A stretch of 64,000 nt of DNA from Mastigamoeba balamuthi (Eukaryota > Evosea > Mastigamoebida > Mastigamoebidae). Both the position numbers and the translations under genes were made by a program. The stretch is from assembly GCA_902651635.1 (NCBI GenBank), contig CACRSC010000084.1, forward strand, positions 334,154-398,153, in the 5' to 3' direction. Below are positions 42,388 through 53,398 of this stretch, in pieces (position 1 is the first letter of the stretch; every line of letters starts with the position of its first letter). The notes under the pieces were generated by a model. That model did no database searches and was not told the origin of the DNA. It worked only from the letters and a program-made list of their open reading frames with translations.

Positions 42388-45300
42388 ATGGCTGGGAGAG
42401 AGGTGGACGCGGCGGCGTCGGGCTCCGACGGGCAGTTCTCCATGTCGCTGCCAGAGTCCGCCGGCCACCACTTCCAGGGCTCGCCCACCGAGACGCAGCT
42501 CAGCGCGCTCTGCGCGATGGCGCAGGCCGCCGCCGCCTCTGCGCTCGCGGCGCAGTCGGAGATCGCGGTGTGCTGTCCCCCTCAGATATTTCTCTCGGCC
42601 TCCCCCCCACCGAGCCTCGCGCTCACGCGTACCCCGCGCAGGGAGAGGAGGCGGCGAGGAGGTCGCCACGGCAGGAGCGGAGGGAGAGGACGCAGACTGT
42701 GTTCCTGCCCAGCCGCAAGTCGGATATTTTCGGCAAGCTGACGCTGGGGCGCCGCGAGGGCAGCCTCGCCAGCCACCACCGCACGACGACGCTGGCCGCT
42801 GCCCTGGCCGCCAGCGGGCAGCAGCAGCAGCAGCAGCAGCCGCCGATGTCACCGCCGGGCAAGGGGTCGTCGCCGCCCGGAGGGGCCGCGTCGCCGCCAG
42901 AGCCGACGCTGCAGGCCACGATGGGGTCGCCGCTGTCGAGGCCGCTGCAGGGCGCGGCTGGGGCGGGGCAGCAGCAGCAGCTGGAGGCTGCGGGAGGCAG
43001 CAACCCGTCGGTAACGATGTGAGCAGCCGTTGGGAGGGGGGCCGCGGAAAAAGAACTCAAACTGCCCTGACACAGAGTGCTCAACGAGACCGGCCAGATC
43101 AAGCACGCGACCAAGGAGGTGCTCATCGAGCGGCTGACGACGGAGAAGCTCGCAGGTCCCCACAACCGATCGCAGCCCTTCTTCACCCGCCGCTGAAACT
43201 GAAACTCACTGACCTCCCCCCCACCCGCATCCCACGATCCTCCCCACTGTGGCCCGGCCGAGCAGACCCCACGTTCATGAACCACTTCCTGCTGACGCAC
43301 AACGCGCACACGCCGCCTGCGCGGCTGCTGGAGCTGCTGATACAGCGCTACAACTCGGTGCCGGCCACCGAGAGCGGCGGGCAGGACGTCATCAACGCCA
43401 CGCGCCTGCGCGTGTTCGTCGTGCTCAAGACGTGGGTCGAGCGCCTGTGGAACAGCTCGACGAGCCCCGAGCTCGTCGCGCAGCTCGAGCGCTTCGCCAC
43501 AGAGGCCGCGCAGGGCGGCATGAAGACGGCCGCCGAGGGGCTGCTCAAGACGATCAAGCGCAAGGTCTCCAACAGCGGGGACTCGCGGCCCCTGCAGACA
43601 GTGTTCGGCAGGGAGGCGCCGATGCCGCTGCTGCCGCTGGGGGTGATGATGGGCGAGGCGCCGTGCGCGGTCAGCATACGGTCGGTGCACCCGCGGGAGC
43701 TCGCGAGGCAGCTGACGCTGATCGAGCTCGAGCTGTTCCAGGCCGTCAAGCCCTGGGAGCTTGTCGAGAACGCCTTTAACAAGAAGGACAAGGAGACACT
43801 CGCCCCCAACGTCTTCGCCCTCACGCAGCACTTCAACCGAGTGCGGGGCCCCCCTCCCACCGAGCTTTCGCCGAGTAACACGGGGAACAGGTCAGCAAGT
43901 GGCTGGCCGAGACGATTCTATCGGAGAAGAACGTGCAGGCCAGGGCGATGCTGACGACGAGGACGATCGACCTCGCGGAGGAGTGCGCTGCGCTGAACAA
44001 CTACAACGCGGTGAACGAGGTCATCGCCGCGCTGCAGTCGGCCAGCGTGCACCGCCTGGCGCGCACGTGGCGCCGCGTCAGCGAGCGCAGCAAGCAGGTG
44101 CTCGAGGACCTGCGGCAGCTGACGTCCAACGTCAAGAGCTACGCGCTGCTGCGCCAGCGCCTGCACACGATACACCCGCCGTGCATTCCGTACCTGGGGC
44201 TCTACCTGACGGACCTCACGTTTATCGAGGAGGGGAACCCGACAATGGTCGGGAACCTCGTCAACTTCAACAAGTGCCGCCTGCTTGCCGCCGTCATCAT
44301 GGAGATACAGACGTACCAGCAGACGCCGTACTGCCTCGAGCCCGTGCCCTGGATCCAGCAGTTCCTCAACACGCTCTCGGCGTCGCTCGACGACAACGCT
44401 ATGTGGAACATGTCCCTAGAGTGCGTTGCCGCCACTCAACTCGCACAGCCACAGCACGGCACCACGCCCTCGCTGCCTCCACGAGGGCGGCACCACCCCT
44501 TGCTAGGTCCTGTGGACCTCAGCCTTGGCGCTCCCTCCCAGGAAAGAGGGCGGGCGATTCCAATGCCGCGAGTGTGCCTCCACCCGCAGCGCTGATGCCA
44601 CGGCTGTCTGAGGGCTGCTTGTGGACCACTGACGAGAGCCATTGTCCCCCCTTCCCTCTTCCGTCTGGAGGCGACGGCGCGTTAGTAACGATCCGCGACA
44701 ACCCGCAGGATTGAGCCCCGAAAGAAGAAGCAGGAGAACGCAGACGGCTCCGAGGCCGCGTCCGACGACGAGGAGGGTGAGGCTGCCGACGCGGACCCCA
44801 GCCAGGTCCAGATCAACGTCATCCCGCTCGGGTCGTGGGCCACGCAGCTGCTGCGAGTCCCGCCGTCGCTGACGATCGGCGACGTAAAGACTACGATTCT
44901 CACGCGGTACCCGCCGCCGCGCTGGGCCGTGCACGGCCCCGTGACGACGCCGGTGCCGCAGGCCGCTGACTGCTCGCTGGTAGCGACTGCCGCGGTCAAC
45001 TTCCCGACGGGGTTCGTCGTCAACGACTTCCAGGCCATCAGCGAGCTGCCTACGTTCAACCCCGCGGTACAGCACAGAATATCTCTCACGATTCCAGAAT
45101 CCAGAATCCAGATTGCTGAAAATATCCTCGCGGTTCTCTCCCTACTTCCAGGGCGACTTGTATGCGTTGATAGCGAAGCCGCAGATCGTCGTGGTTGGCC
45201 TGCCAATGGACAACAACGACATCGTGACAGCCCGTGCGTATCCGCGGCGCCCCCAGCCCCCGCGCACTCAACCGAGAGCGCAGAGATCATGCTGGACGCG

Positions 45301-47577
45301 CACTCGCCGCTGAGCTGCGCCGTCCCGATCATCGAGAACGTGTTCAGCCTGACGGAGGAGTTCTCGTTCGCCGTGGCCTCGCAGAGCGCGCTGCGATGGC
45401 TCAACGGCAACTGCAGCCTGGCGGACCAGGACTTTGACGGCAGCCTGCTGGTGTTCCCGCTGAGCCGCATACAGCGCTCGATCGCGGCCACAGAGGGCAC
45501 GATGAGCGGCTACCTGCACAAGTGCGAGGCCCGCGTCGGGGTCGGCGGCCTCGGCGTGCCCACGGCGCGGCGCAACGCGCTGGTCAACGCGGAGAAGCGC
45601 CGGTACTTTGTCGCCGTCGACAACTTCCTGCTGCAGGCGCACGAGCCCAAGGACCTCATCAGCAGCTCGCGCCACCGCATCACGCCGCTTGACTACTGCT
45701 ACGTCAGCTACACGCTGCGCTCGGGCGTGCTCGCGGTGAGCGTGCGGCCGCTGGCGCTGCTGCGCTCGTCGCAGCAGGCGCAGCAGCAGGGCCAGCAGCA
45801 GCACCAGCTCGTCGTGACGGCCCACAGCGAGCCGCAGACGCGCGCGTGGTTCGCGACGCTGGCGCGCAAGTCGCTCTACGTCGACAAGACGCGGGCGTTC
45901 GGCGTCGACCTCAAGGAGCTCGTCTCGCGCGGCGACAGCGCGTCGCTGATACCGTCGGTGCTGCGCGCGTGCTTTGCGCACCTCTACGTCAACGGCGGCC
46001 TGACGGACCCCGAGCTCTTCTCGGGCGTCGCGGCGGGCGCGGGCATCGACCGCCTCAAGGAGCAGTTCGACGCCGGCGTCCCGCTGGCCGTCTCGGACGC
46101 CGCCGACGCGAGGACCGTCGCCAACGTCTGCCGCGTGTTCCTCGCGGAGCTGCCCGACTCGCTCATCTTCGGGGCGTTCTTCCCGCAGGTCGCCGACTAC
46201 GCCGAGAAGCACAAGACGGCGGCCAGCGCCGACGTCGACGGGCTCAGGCACTTCCTGCAGCGCCTGCCGCCGCCCAACTCGGCGACGCTCAACTACGTGA
46301 TGACGTTCGCGCGGTACTGGGCCGACGCCAGCGGCGTGGGGCTGCAGAGGGCCGCCTGCGTCTTCGGGCCGCTCGTCATGCGCAACCCGCTCAGCGCCAC
46401 GGCGGCGGCCAGCGGGCTGACGGGCGACGACATCGACCCCGTCTGCTGCAGGGCGTGCGAGGACCTGATGACGTGCCTCCCGCGCCTGGGCCTCGCGCGC
46501 GACGACGCGTTCGCCGCGTTTGTGCGCTCGGCCAGGGCGCAGGCGGACCCCTCGGCCGACGCGTGCCCGTACACGCCCGTGACGGTCATCGCGTTCCAGG
46601 ACCAGAAGAAGATCGCGGCCAGCCTCGCGAGCGCGCACCCCCTGCAGCCCGCGGACATGCCCGTCTCGCCGCCGCCCGCCCCGACGCCGCAGCAGCAGCA
46701 GCAGCCGATCGACGAGGCGATCAGGCGAGCGGCGGAGCGCAAGATGACGGTGGCGATCCCCGTCTCGGTGCTGGGCATCGGCACGGGGCACTCGCCGCGG
46801 CAGAGCGTCCCGCAGAAGCCGCTGCCCCCGGCGCCCACGCGGCCGCCGCCAGCGCCGCCCGTGGCGACCAGCTCGCCGATGCAGGCGTTCCTCGCCGACC
46901 CCGCGGACGTCCCCGCGCTGCCGAAGCACGAGGCGCCCGCCCCGCCGTCGCCGTCGCCGCCCCCACCGCCGCCGCCGCCCCCGGCGGTGTCGACGGCGCA
47001 CCCGCCGCTGCGCAGCAGGGCGGCGCCGCCCGGGGGCGCTGTGGTGCGCGGGCCGACGGGGACGCCGCTGTACGCGCTGCAGTCGCAGAAGAAGCAGTCG
47101 AGGACCGACGACGACGCGCACCCGCCGCCCGCGAGGCCCGCGAGCGTCGCGTGGAGGTCGAGGAGCATGAACCCGATGGTGCCCTCGGCGACGTCGCCGC
47201 CGCGGCAGGGAGTGCAGGCGCTCTCCGAGGCGCTGGCAGCCGCGGTGTCTGCCGCCGCCGCGCAGGGGATCAGCAGCGGCGGCAGTGGCAGCAGCAGCGG
47301 CGGAAGCGGCGGAGAGGCTGCGGGGTCGCGGGACGTCAGGGCGCGGGCTGCGGCGTACGAGGAGAAGGACAGACAGGTGGCGCGGTTCGAGACAGCGGCG
47401 GCGTCGGCGTCGCACGGGTCGCCAGTGCTGGAGCGCGAGAGGAAGGGCGTGATTGCCGGGCAGCCGCTGCCAGGCAGGGGCGTGAGCGCCGCCTCTAGAC
47501 CGCCGACGGCACACAAGGCGTTTGGAGGGGCGCAGGGAGCAGCGAGGGAGCGAGGGCCCGGGATGGAAAAGAGATAA
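42388..47577 (+). CDS. Multidomain RasGEF - ubiquitin-like - PH - RhoGAP protein
   Basis: The start at 42388 gives MAGREVDAAASGSDGQFSMS. A Gln/Pro-rich stretch is followed by a REM domain (TKEVLIERLTTEKLA, then DPTFMNHFLLTHNAHTPPAR) and a RasGEF catalytic domain (about 43600-44430). The latter contains AVKPWELVENAFNKKDKE, ALNNYNAVNEVIAAL, LARTWRRVSERSKQVLEDLR, PCIPYLGLYLTDLTFIEEGN and a SLEIEPRKKK end. A ubiquitin-like or RA-like segment follows (about 44800-45230). Next come a PH domain (GTMSGYLHKCEAR ... TRAWFATLARKS, 45490-45870) and a RhoGAP domain (FGVDLKELVSRG ... ACVFGPLVMRN, 45898-46385). The C-tail is Pro/Ala/Ser-rich. All intron phases I checked agree across the RasGEF/PH junction, so one transcript is likely. 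The RhoGAP domain lacks the arginine finger. The RasGEF half should activate Ras or Rap. Confidence 0.8.
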
Positions 47578-47823
47578 GGTCTCTCCTCTTGGCGAGCACG
47601 GGAAACAATAGGATCGATGAAGAACATACACCCTACGCCCTTCTCCCTCAAACCCTCCCTCCACCCCACCCTTCTTCCACCTCTCACACAGCAAACTGAC
47701 CACCCAACCAAGCCACACATTGTTGTCTTCGACCAGCGTCCCTTCGTATAGCCAGCGAGAGGCACAGGCTGCACTACTCTAAGCTGCTAGCACAGCACAC
47801 ACCCAGTCGCACAGACTTCGAGG

Positions 47824-49188
47824 ATGGCCGGGCTGATCGAGAAGGTGATGGGGAGGGGGGAGACCACGACGCCCACGAGGGCCCCGCTGGCCGAGGGGAT
47901 GATGAAGGCTGTCGTGTTCACGGGCACGCGCTCGGTTGAGGTCCAGACGGTCTCGCGCCCGCGCATCGTGCACCCCCGGGACGCCCTCGTGCGCGTGACG
48001 ACGGCGGCCATCTGCGGCTCGGACTTGCACCTCTGGCACAACGCCATCCCGGGCATGCGCAAGGGCGACATCCTGGGCCACGAGTTCGTAGGCGTCGTCG
48101 AGAGCGTGGGCGAGGAGGTCCACAACGTCCACGAGGGCCAGCACGTCGCGGTCTCGGCGGTCATCGCGTGCGGCGACTGCTGGTACTGCCAGAACGAGCT
48201 CTACAGCTGCTGCGACCGCACCAACCCCAGCACGGAGATGGAGGGCGTGCGCTCAGCTTCTCCCCTTGTCGACCAATCCACACTCTAATCCGTGGGGCTC
48301 GGCAGGAGTACGGGCACAAGACCGCGGGGCTCTTCGGGTACTCGCACATCACCGGTGGGTACGCGGGAGGCCAGGCCGAGTACGTGCGCGTGCCGTTTGC
48401 GGACACGAACTGCCTGGTGATCCCCGAGGGCATGCCCGACGAGAAGGCCGTCCTCCTCTCGGATGCCGCCTGCACCGGCTGGCACGCCTGCGCCATGGGC
48501 GACGTCGGCGACGACCAGCACCGCAACGTCGCTGTGCGCAACGCCCTTTCCTTCCAGCGGGCGAGGAATCCTCCTCACGTTCGCGTGCGCTGACCGACAG
48601 GTGTGGGGCTGCGGGCCTGTGGGGCTGATGGCGGTCATGTGGGCCAAGTCGAGGGGCGCGGAGAAGGTCGTCGCGATCGACAACGTGCCGCACAGGCTGA
48701 GCCTGGCGCTCAAGCTGGGCGCGGACGCGATCGTGGACTTCAGGGAGGAGAAGGACGTCGTCGGCGCGCTGCGCAGGCAGTTCGAGATGGGCCCCGACAC
48801 GTGCATCGAGGCCGTGGGGTTCCGCTACGCCAAGTCGTTCACGCACGCTGTCGAGAAGGCCGTCGGGCTCGAGGCGGACGCCATCGACACGCTCGACGAG
48901 GCCATAAAGGCGTGCCGCAAGGGCGGGACGGTGGCCATCGTCGGCGACTTCGTGATGCGCGCCAACCACTTCCCGATCGGAGCCGTGATGGAGAAGGCCC
49001 TGACGCTGCGCAGCGGCCAGGTGCACGTGCAGAGGTACTGGAAGGGCCTCGCGGAGATCATGTGCCGCGGCGACGTCGACCCGAGCCCGATCGTCAGCCA
49101 CCGCCTGCCCCTGGCGGACGCGCAGCACGCGTACAAGATCTTCGACACGAAGGCGGAGTCGGCGACCAAGGTCCTTCTCATCCCCTGA
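47824..49188 (+). CDS. Zinc-dependent alcohol dehydrogenase, formaldehyde-dehydrogenase-like MDR family
   Basis: The start at 47824 gives MAGLIEKVMGRGETTT. Catalytic zinc ligands lie in ICGSDLHLWH and GHEFVGVVESVG. The structural zinc lobe is CGDCWYCQNELYSCC. SHITGGYAGGQAEYVRVPFA and DAACTGWHACAMGDVG match FDH-like MDR enzymes. The NAD(P) Rossmann motif is VWGCGPVGLMAVMWAKSRGA, followed by KVVAIDN with an Asp that favours NAD. Two GT-AG introns (GTGCGCTC at 48247 and GTGCGCAA near 48535) keep frame. Length about 400 residues. Substrate (formaldehyde-thiol adduct or other alcohol) cannot be told. Confidence 0.9.
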
Positions 49189-49476
49189 GTGAGATGACCT
49201 AGAGGCACTGCGGCCCCAAGACACAGAGTACTACGACTTGATTATTGCTCGCCCACTTGCATGCAGTGCGGTGGTTTGGGGGTACAGGGGGCACACAAGG
49301 TGCACAGAGGCGTCACACAGTTTATCCCACTTCTTTTTCTCTCATTATTCTGCTGTCAGCCAAATAAACTCGATTTTTGTGGGTTTATTACTGAGAAAAT
49401 TGCCTTTTTCAAAAATAGTCTGTGCAAGAGAGATTGATTGCAGGGAGCACTCAGTCCTGCTCTGCGCCATTGGCAA

Positions 49477-52400
49477 ATGGACAGCAAGATAGAGGACACA
49501 ATAGTCCAGATGGAGGGCCTGCGAGACCTGCCAAGGAGCCCCTCCAGGTCTGGGTCCTCTGGGCTCATGGACTCAGAGATCCTCAAGGCAGCAGCCAGCA
49601 GCTGCTCTCCTGCACCTCAGTTTGCACCACCAGATGTCTCTGGCACCCAGGACCCTACTGAGATGTATCCTGTGGTGAACATGTTCAAGGCCAAGGACAT
49701 AGAAAGTGCTTATTGTGCTCATCACGATGCCCAGTTCTCCTCAGTCAGATCAGTGATATCCTACTAGTACACAAGAGAATATCTACATCTTGAAATACCA
49801 TACATTAATATCTATTCAATCTCGCTTAAATTGATTACAAACACACTTTTACACTTACAATGCCACAACAGTGTCGCTCTGGTGGTTGCAGCCGGCGTGG
49901 TCGCTGTCTATGTGGGCACCAGAGACCTCTGCCGTGGGTGCACGGACCGCGTGCTGCTGGGCTTCAGCATCGCCTTTGCAGCCCCTCCCGTCACCCTTCT
50001 CCTGACGACCCTCGGATGCGGCGGCCTGCTGGTCTACTCGCAGGAGGTCGCATTCGTTGCCTCTGGCTCGCTCATAGCCGCGGCCACGATTACTCCCAAG
50101 CTCGCCTGCTCGTCGGGCGACAGCAGCTCGTCGTCGACCGAGCCCGTCCCGGACTACGCGCTGCTGCCTGACGAGCTGTACCCCGTGCTGATCTACCTGT
50201 GCTTCCTGCTCGTGTTCCTCTTCTTCAGCTCGGTGCCCTGGCCCCAGTGCCTGGCCTACGTGGGCCTCGTCTTCGGCCTCGAGCTCGCGGTCGTCGTCTT
50301 CCTCGGCTCGGTCGACACGCTCATGCTCTGGCTGCTCCCGCTGGTCCTCGGCGGCACCGTCGCGATCCTCATCGCCGCCGGGTCGACCAGCAAGGAGCGC
50401 AGGCGCGAGTTCCTGGGCGCCCTGATGCTCGAGCGCGAGCGCCAGCAGGTCGCCTCCGAGAAGGCCGTCACCGACTCGCTCATCAGCGCCCTCTTCCCCC
50501 GCGAGGTCGCCGTCATCCTCACCGAGAAGCGCACCACGGGCGAGCTGCTCGGCGCAGACACGAGGTCGGGCAGCGCGGCGCTGGCGCAGTCGTTCGCGGG
50601 CGCGACGGTCGTCTGGGCGTCGGTCGGCGGGCTCGGGGGCGCCGAGCGCTTCGACGACCAGCTGCGGGCGCTCTCGAGGCTCTTCATCGCCGCCGACAAC
50701 GTCGCGCAGCGCTACGACGCGACCAACATCCGCACTACGCGCAACGAGGTCATGTTCGTCTGCGGGGTCCCCAGGTGCGCACAACGGGCGCTCCGCTCCG
50801 ACCTCGGCGCGTGGGGGCGGAATCTCAATTGAATTGCCAATTCCCCGCGTTCAGCGCGACGCCGACGCACGTGAGGAAGGCGTGCGAGTTCGCCGCGGAG
50901 CTGCAGAGGCTGATGGCCAAGTACAAGGAGCTGCAGGCCGACAAGTCGCTCTCGCTGCGGGTCGGCGTGGCCACAGGCCCCGTCGTCGCGGGCGTCATTG
51001 GCCTCCAGAAGCCCCGCTACGATGTCTGGGGCGGTGCGCTGCCCCCCCCCCAATGCACTGGCTCGAATGCGACACAGCACAGCACACTGCTCCAGAAATG
51101 CTGACGCTCTCCGATGCAGAGCCGGTGCTCATGGCCCACCAGATCATGACGTGCGCGGCAGAGGGCGAGGTGCTGCTGGCCCCGGATGTCGCCGGGTCTG
51201 TCCAGGTTTGTCAGAGTTGGCTCCTGCAACCGTGCGTTTCTGACCTCGTGTTGGTGTCCCTGAGCGCAGACACTGATGGAGTGCGAGCGCGTGGTTGCCG
51301 ACGGCGACAGCGGCGCCCCACGCAACCTCTTCCGCCTCAAGGTCACCGGGTCACTGGCCAGCCCCATCCAGTACGCTTTTATGCCCAGCATCCCTCTGTG
51401 TCGTGACTTCTGACCGCTCGCTTGCGCCCCAGGCTGACTGCAGAGGGAGCCTTCTTCAAGGCGAGGCCTCGGGAGGTCAAGCTCTCGGATGTGTGCTCGA
51501 CGCCCCTGAAGCAGCGTGAGATGCAGACGGTGTGGCCGTTCCTCTGGTTCCGCGACGTCAAGACAGAGTTGCAGTTGAGACACTTGTCCCACATCCACCC
51601 CGCTGGGCTGCCCTAACTGCTCTGATCGTCGGCAGGTTCTGGCAGATGAACGCCCTCAGGAACATCGGGAGCCTGCGGTGGGTGTCGTTCGCCATGTGCA
51701 TCATCTTCGCGATCTACATCCCCTGGGGGCTCGTCATCGGCACAATGAACCCCGAGCGCATCGTATTCAAGACCGGCCACGTCGTTGCCTTCGCCGCCAT
51801 CTTCGTCATCACGTTCCTGAGGTACTGCCCTCCGGCCTCTCAACCACTGGCTGGCGTTCCTCAAGCTCACTGAAAGCCCCAGGCTCGAGAAGACCCCGCT
51901 GGTCATCTACGGGGTGCTGTTCGCAGTGGTGACGCTGCTCAGCGCGGCGCACGTCTACATGTGGGACACGCTGATCTGGAACGACGCGCTCATGTCGGCG
52001 ATGCTGGGGTACCTGCTCTTCCTGCACATCAGCAAGCTCCCGTTCTTCTTCAGCTCGGCCACCAGCATCGCCATCCTGATCTGCACGCTGCCCATGTACA
52101 CGAGCATCGGCTACCAGGCGGGCTCGGCGATACTGAGCATCTCGTGGGTCATCGCCTTCAACCTGATCCACCACGGGCTCGAGAAGCAGACCAGGCGCAT
52201 CTTCCACACGGCGCAGCTCATCAAGAAGAGCAAGGTCGACACGGAGAAGGAGAAGGCCGTCTACGAGAAGCTCCTGGGCACAGTTCTGCCCGCGCAGGTC
52301 CTCTCGCGCCTCAACGTCTCGGCGCACAGCGAGAAGGAGACGTACATCGCCAACTACGTGAGCGACGGCACCGTGATGGTCGTCTCGGTCGGCAACTTCG

Positions 52401-53044
52401 CGGAGCTCACCAAGACGGTGGTCCCCATCGAGCTCGTCAAGCTGCTCAACACGCTGTTCTCGATGTTCGACTGCCTCGCCGTGCAGTTCGACCTCGAGTC
52501 GCTCAAGACTGTGGGCGGGTCCTACGTGGTCGTAGGCAACATTCTCGGCAACCTGCCGGACCACGCCATCAAGGTCGTCTTCCTCGCGCAGGCGATCCTC
52601 TCGGCGTTCCTCGGGGCCGAGAAGGATGCTGCACAGGTCTTCCTGAACATCGGAATCCACACGGACTCACTCGTGCGACCCTATTGATCCAAAGGCATTG
52701 ATTGTCTCACTGTTTACGTTGTGCAGCTCGGTGGCGTAATCAAGACCCGCAATTTCGTTCTGGACTGCTGGGGGAATGGCATCCCTGTTGCCGAGCAGAT
52801 CGCCGCCGTGTCGATGAAGAAGAACACCATCATGGTCTCCTCGTCGACGTGGGACATTGTCTACAACTTCGTGCAGGGCAGCTACGCGCAGTCGCTGGCG
52901 CAGAACGGCAAGCTGGTGGACCTGTACGAGGTCTCGCTCCCGCCGACGTCCTCCATTTCTCCCAGCGTGCAGTCGTTAGGGCCGGCCGTCCTCGACAACC
53001 AGTTCGCACCTGTCGTCGCCGAGGACCTCAATCCCTCCGCGTAG
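49477..53044 (+). CDS. Twelve-TM adenylyl-cyclase-like membrane protein with two degenerate class III cyclase domains
   Basis: A likely first exon from ATG 49477 (MDSKIEDTIVQMEGLRDLPR) precedes the acceptor at 49871; its donor was not settled. The first membrane module (49872-50390) has about six hydrophobic segments. The first cyclase domain has GATVVWASVGG, IRTTRNEVMFVCGVP, LRVGVATGPVVAGVIG and KPRYDVWG (50600-51035). The second membrane module lies at 51660-52200 and the second cyclase domain at 52330-53040 (GTVMVVSVGNF, LKTVGGSYVVVGN, LDCWGNGIPVAEQI). The 6TM-C1-6TM-C2 layout is that of animal and protist transmembrane adenylyl cyclases. Both metal-binding Asp positions of C1 and the Asn/Arg transition-state positions of C2 are replaced. 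At least eight short introns (GTGCGC near 50775, GTACGC near 51372, GTGCGA near 52673). Confidence 0.8.
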
Positions 53045-53398
53045 GAACGACAGCCCCCTAGTTATTCGAGGTCATCCAGACATTAGACCGAACAAATAAC
53101 TTTAGTAAATAAACCTATCTGCACTTACATCACAATTTTCTCCTCCAGACTGGCTCTTTTGACCATTGGCTGACTGGCAGTTGAGCATTGAAACTCGGGT
53201 GATCAGATGATTGAACAGACAGGAACCCATTAGAAAGCAATTCTGGCTGAGCGGCATGATTGTCGTGCAGAACTTGAAACTATCAAGATCTTAGTGGCGG
53301 TGAATCACTTCTTATCATGCCTTTTTCGGGTATGAAAACTGGAAAAGGCACAGTGCATCGCACCACTGTGTTACCAGCACACCTTCAACCGCACCCCA
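53045..53398. promoter_or_regulatory. AT-rich intergenic region
   Basis: 354 bp between two plus-strand genes, less GC-rich than either. No ORF of note. Confidence 0.35.

Noticed and set aside
45268-47718. 816-codon minus-strand open frame
   Set aside because: Antisense to the PH-RhoGAP part of the RasGEF gene, Arg/Gly/Val-rich, with no domain; a shadow frame.
47779-48164. Minus-strand ORFs in the alcohol dehydrogenase 5' end
   Set aside because: They are antisense shadows of the MDR zinc-binding exon.
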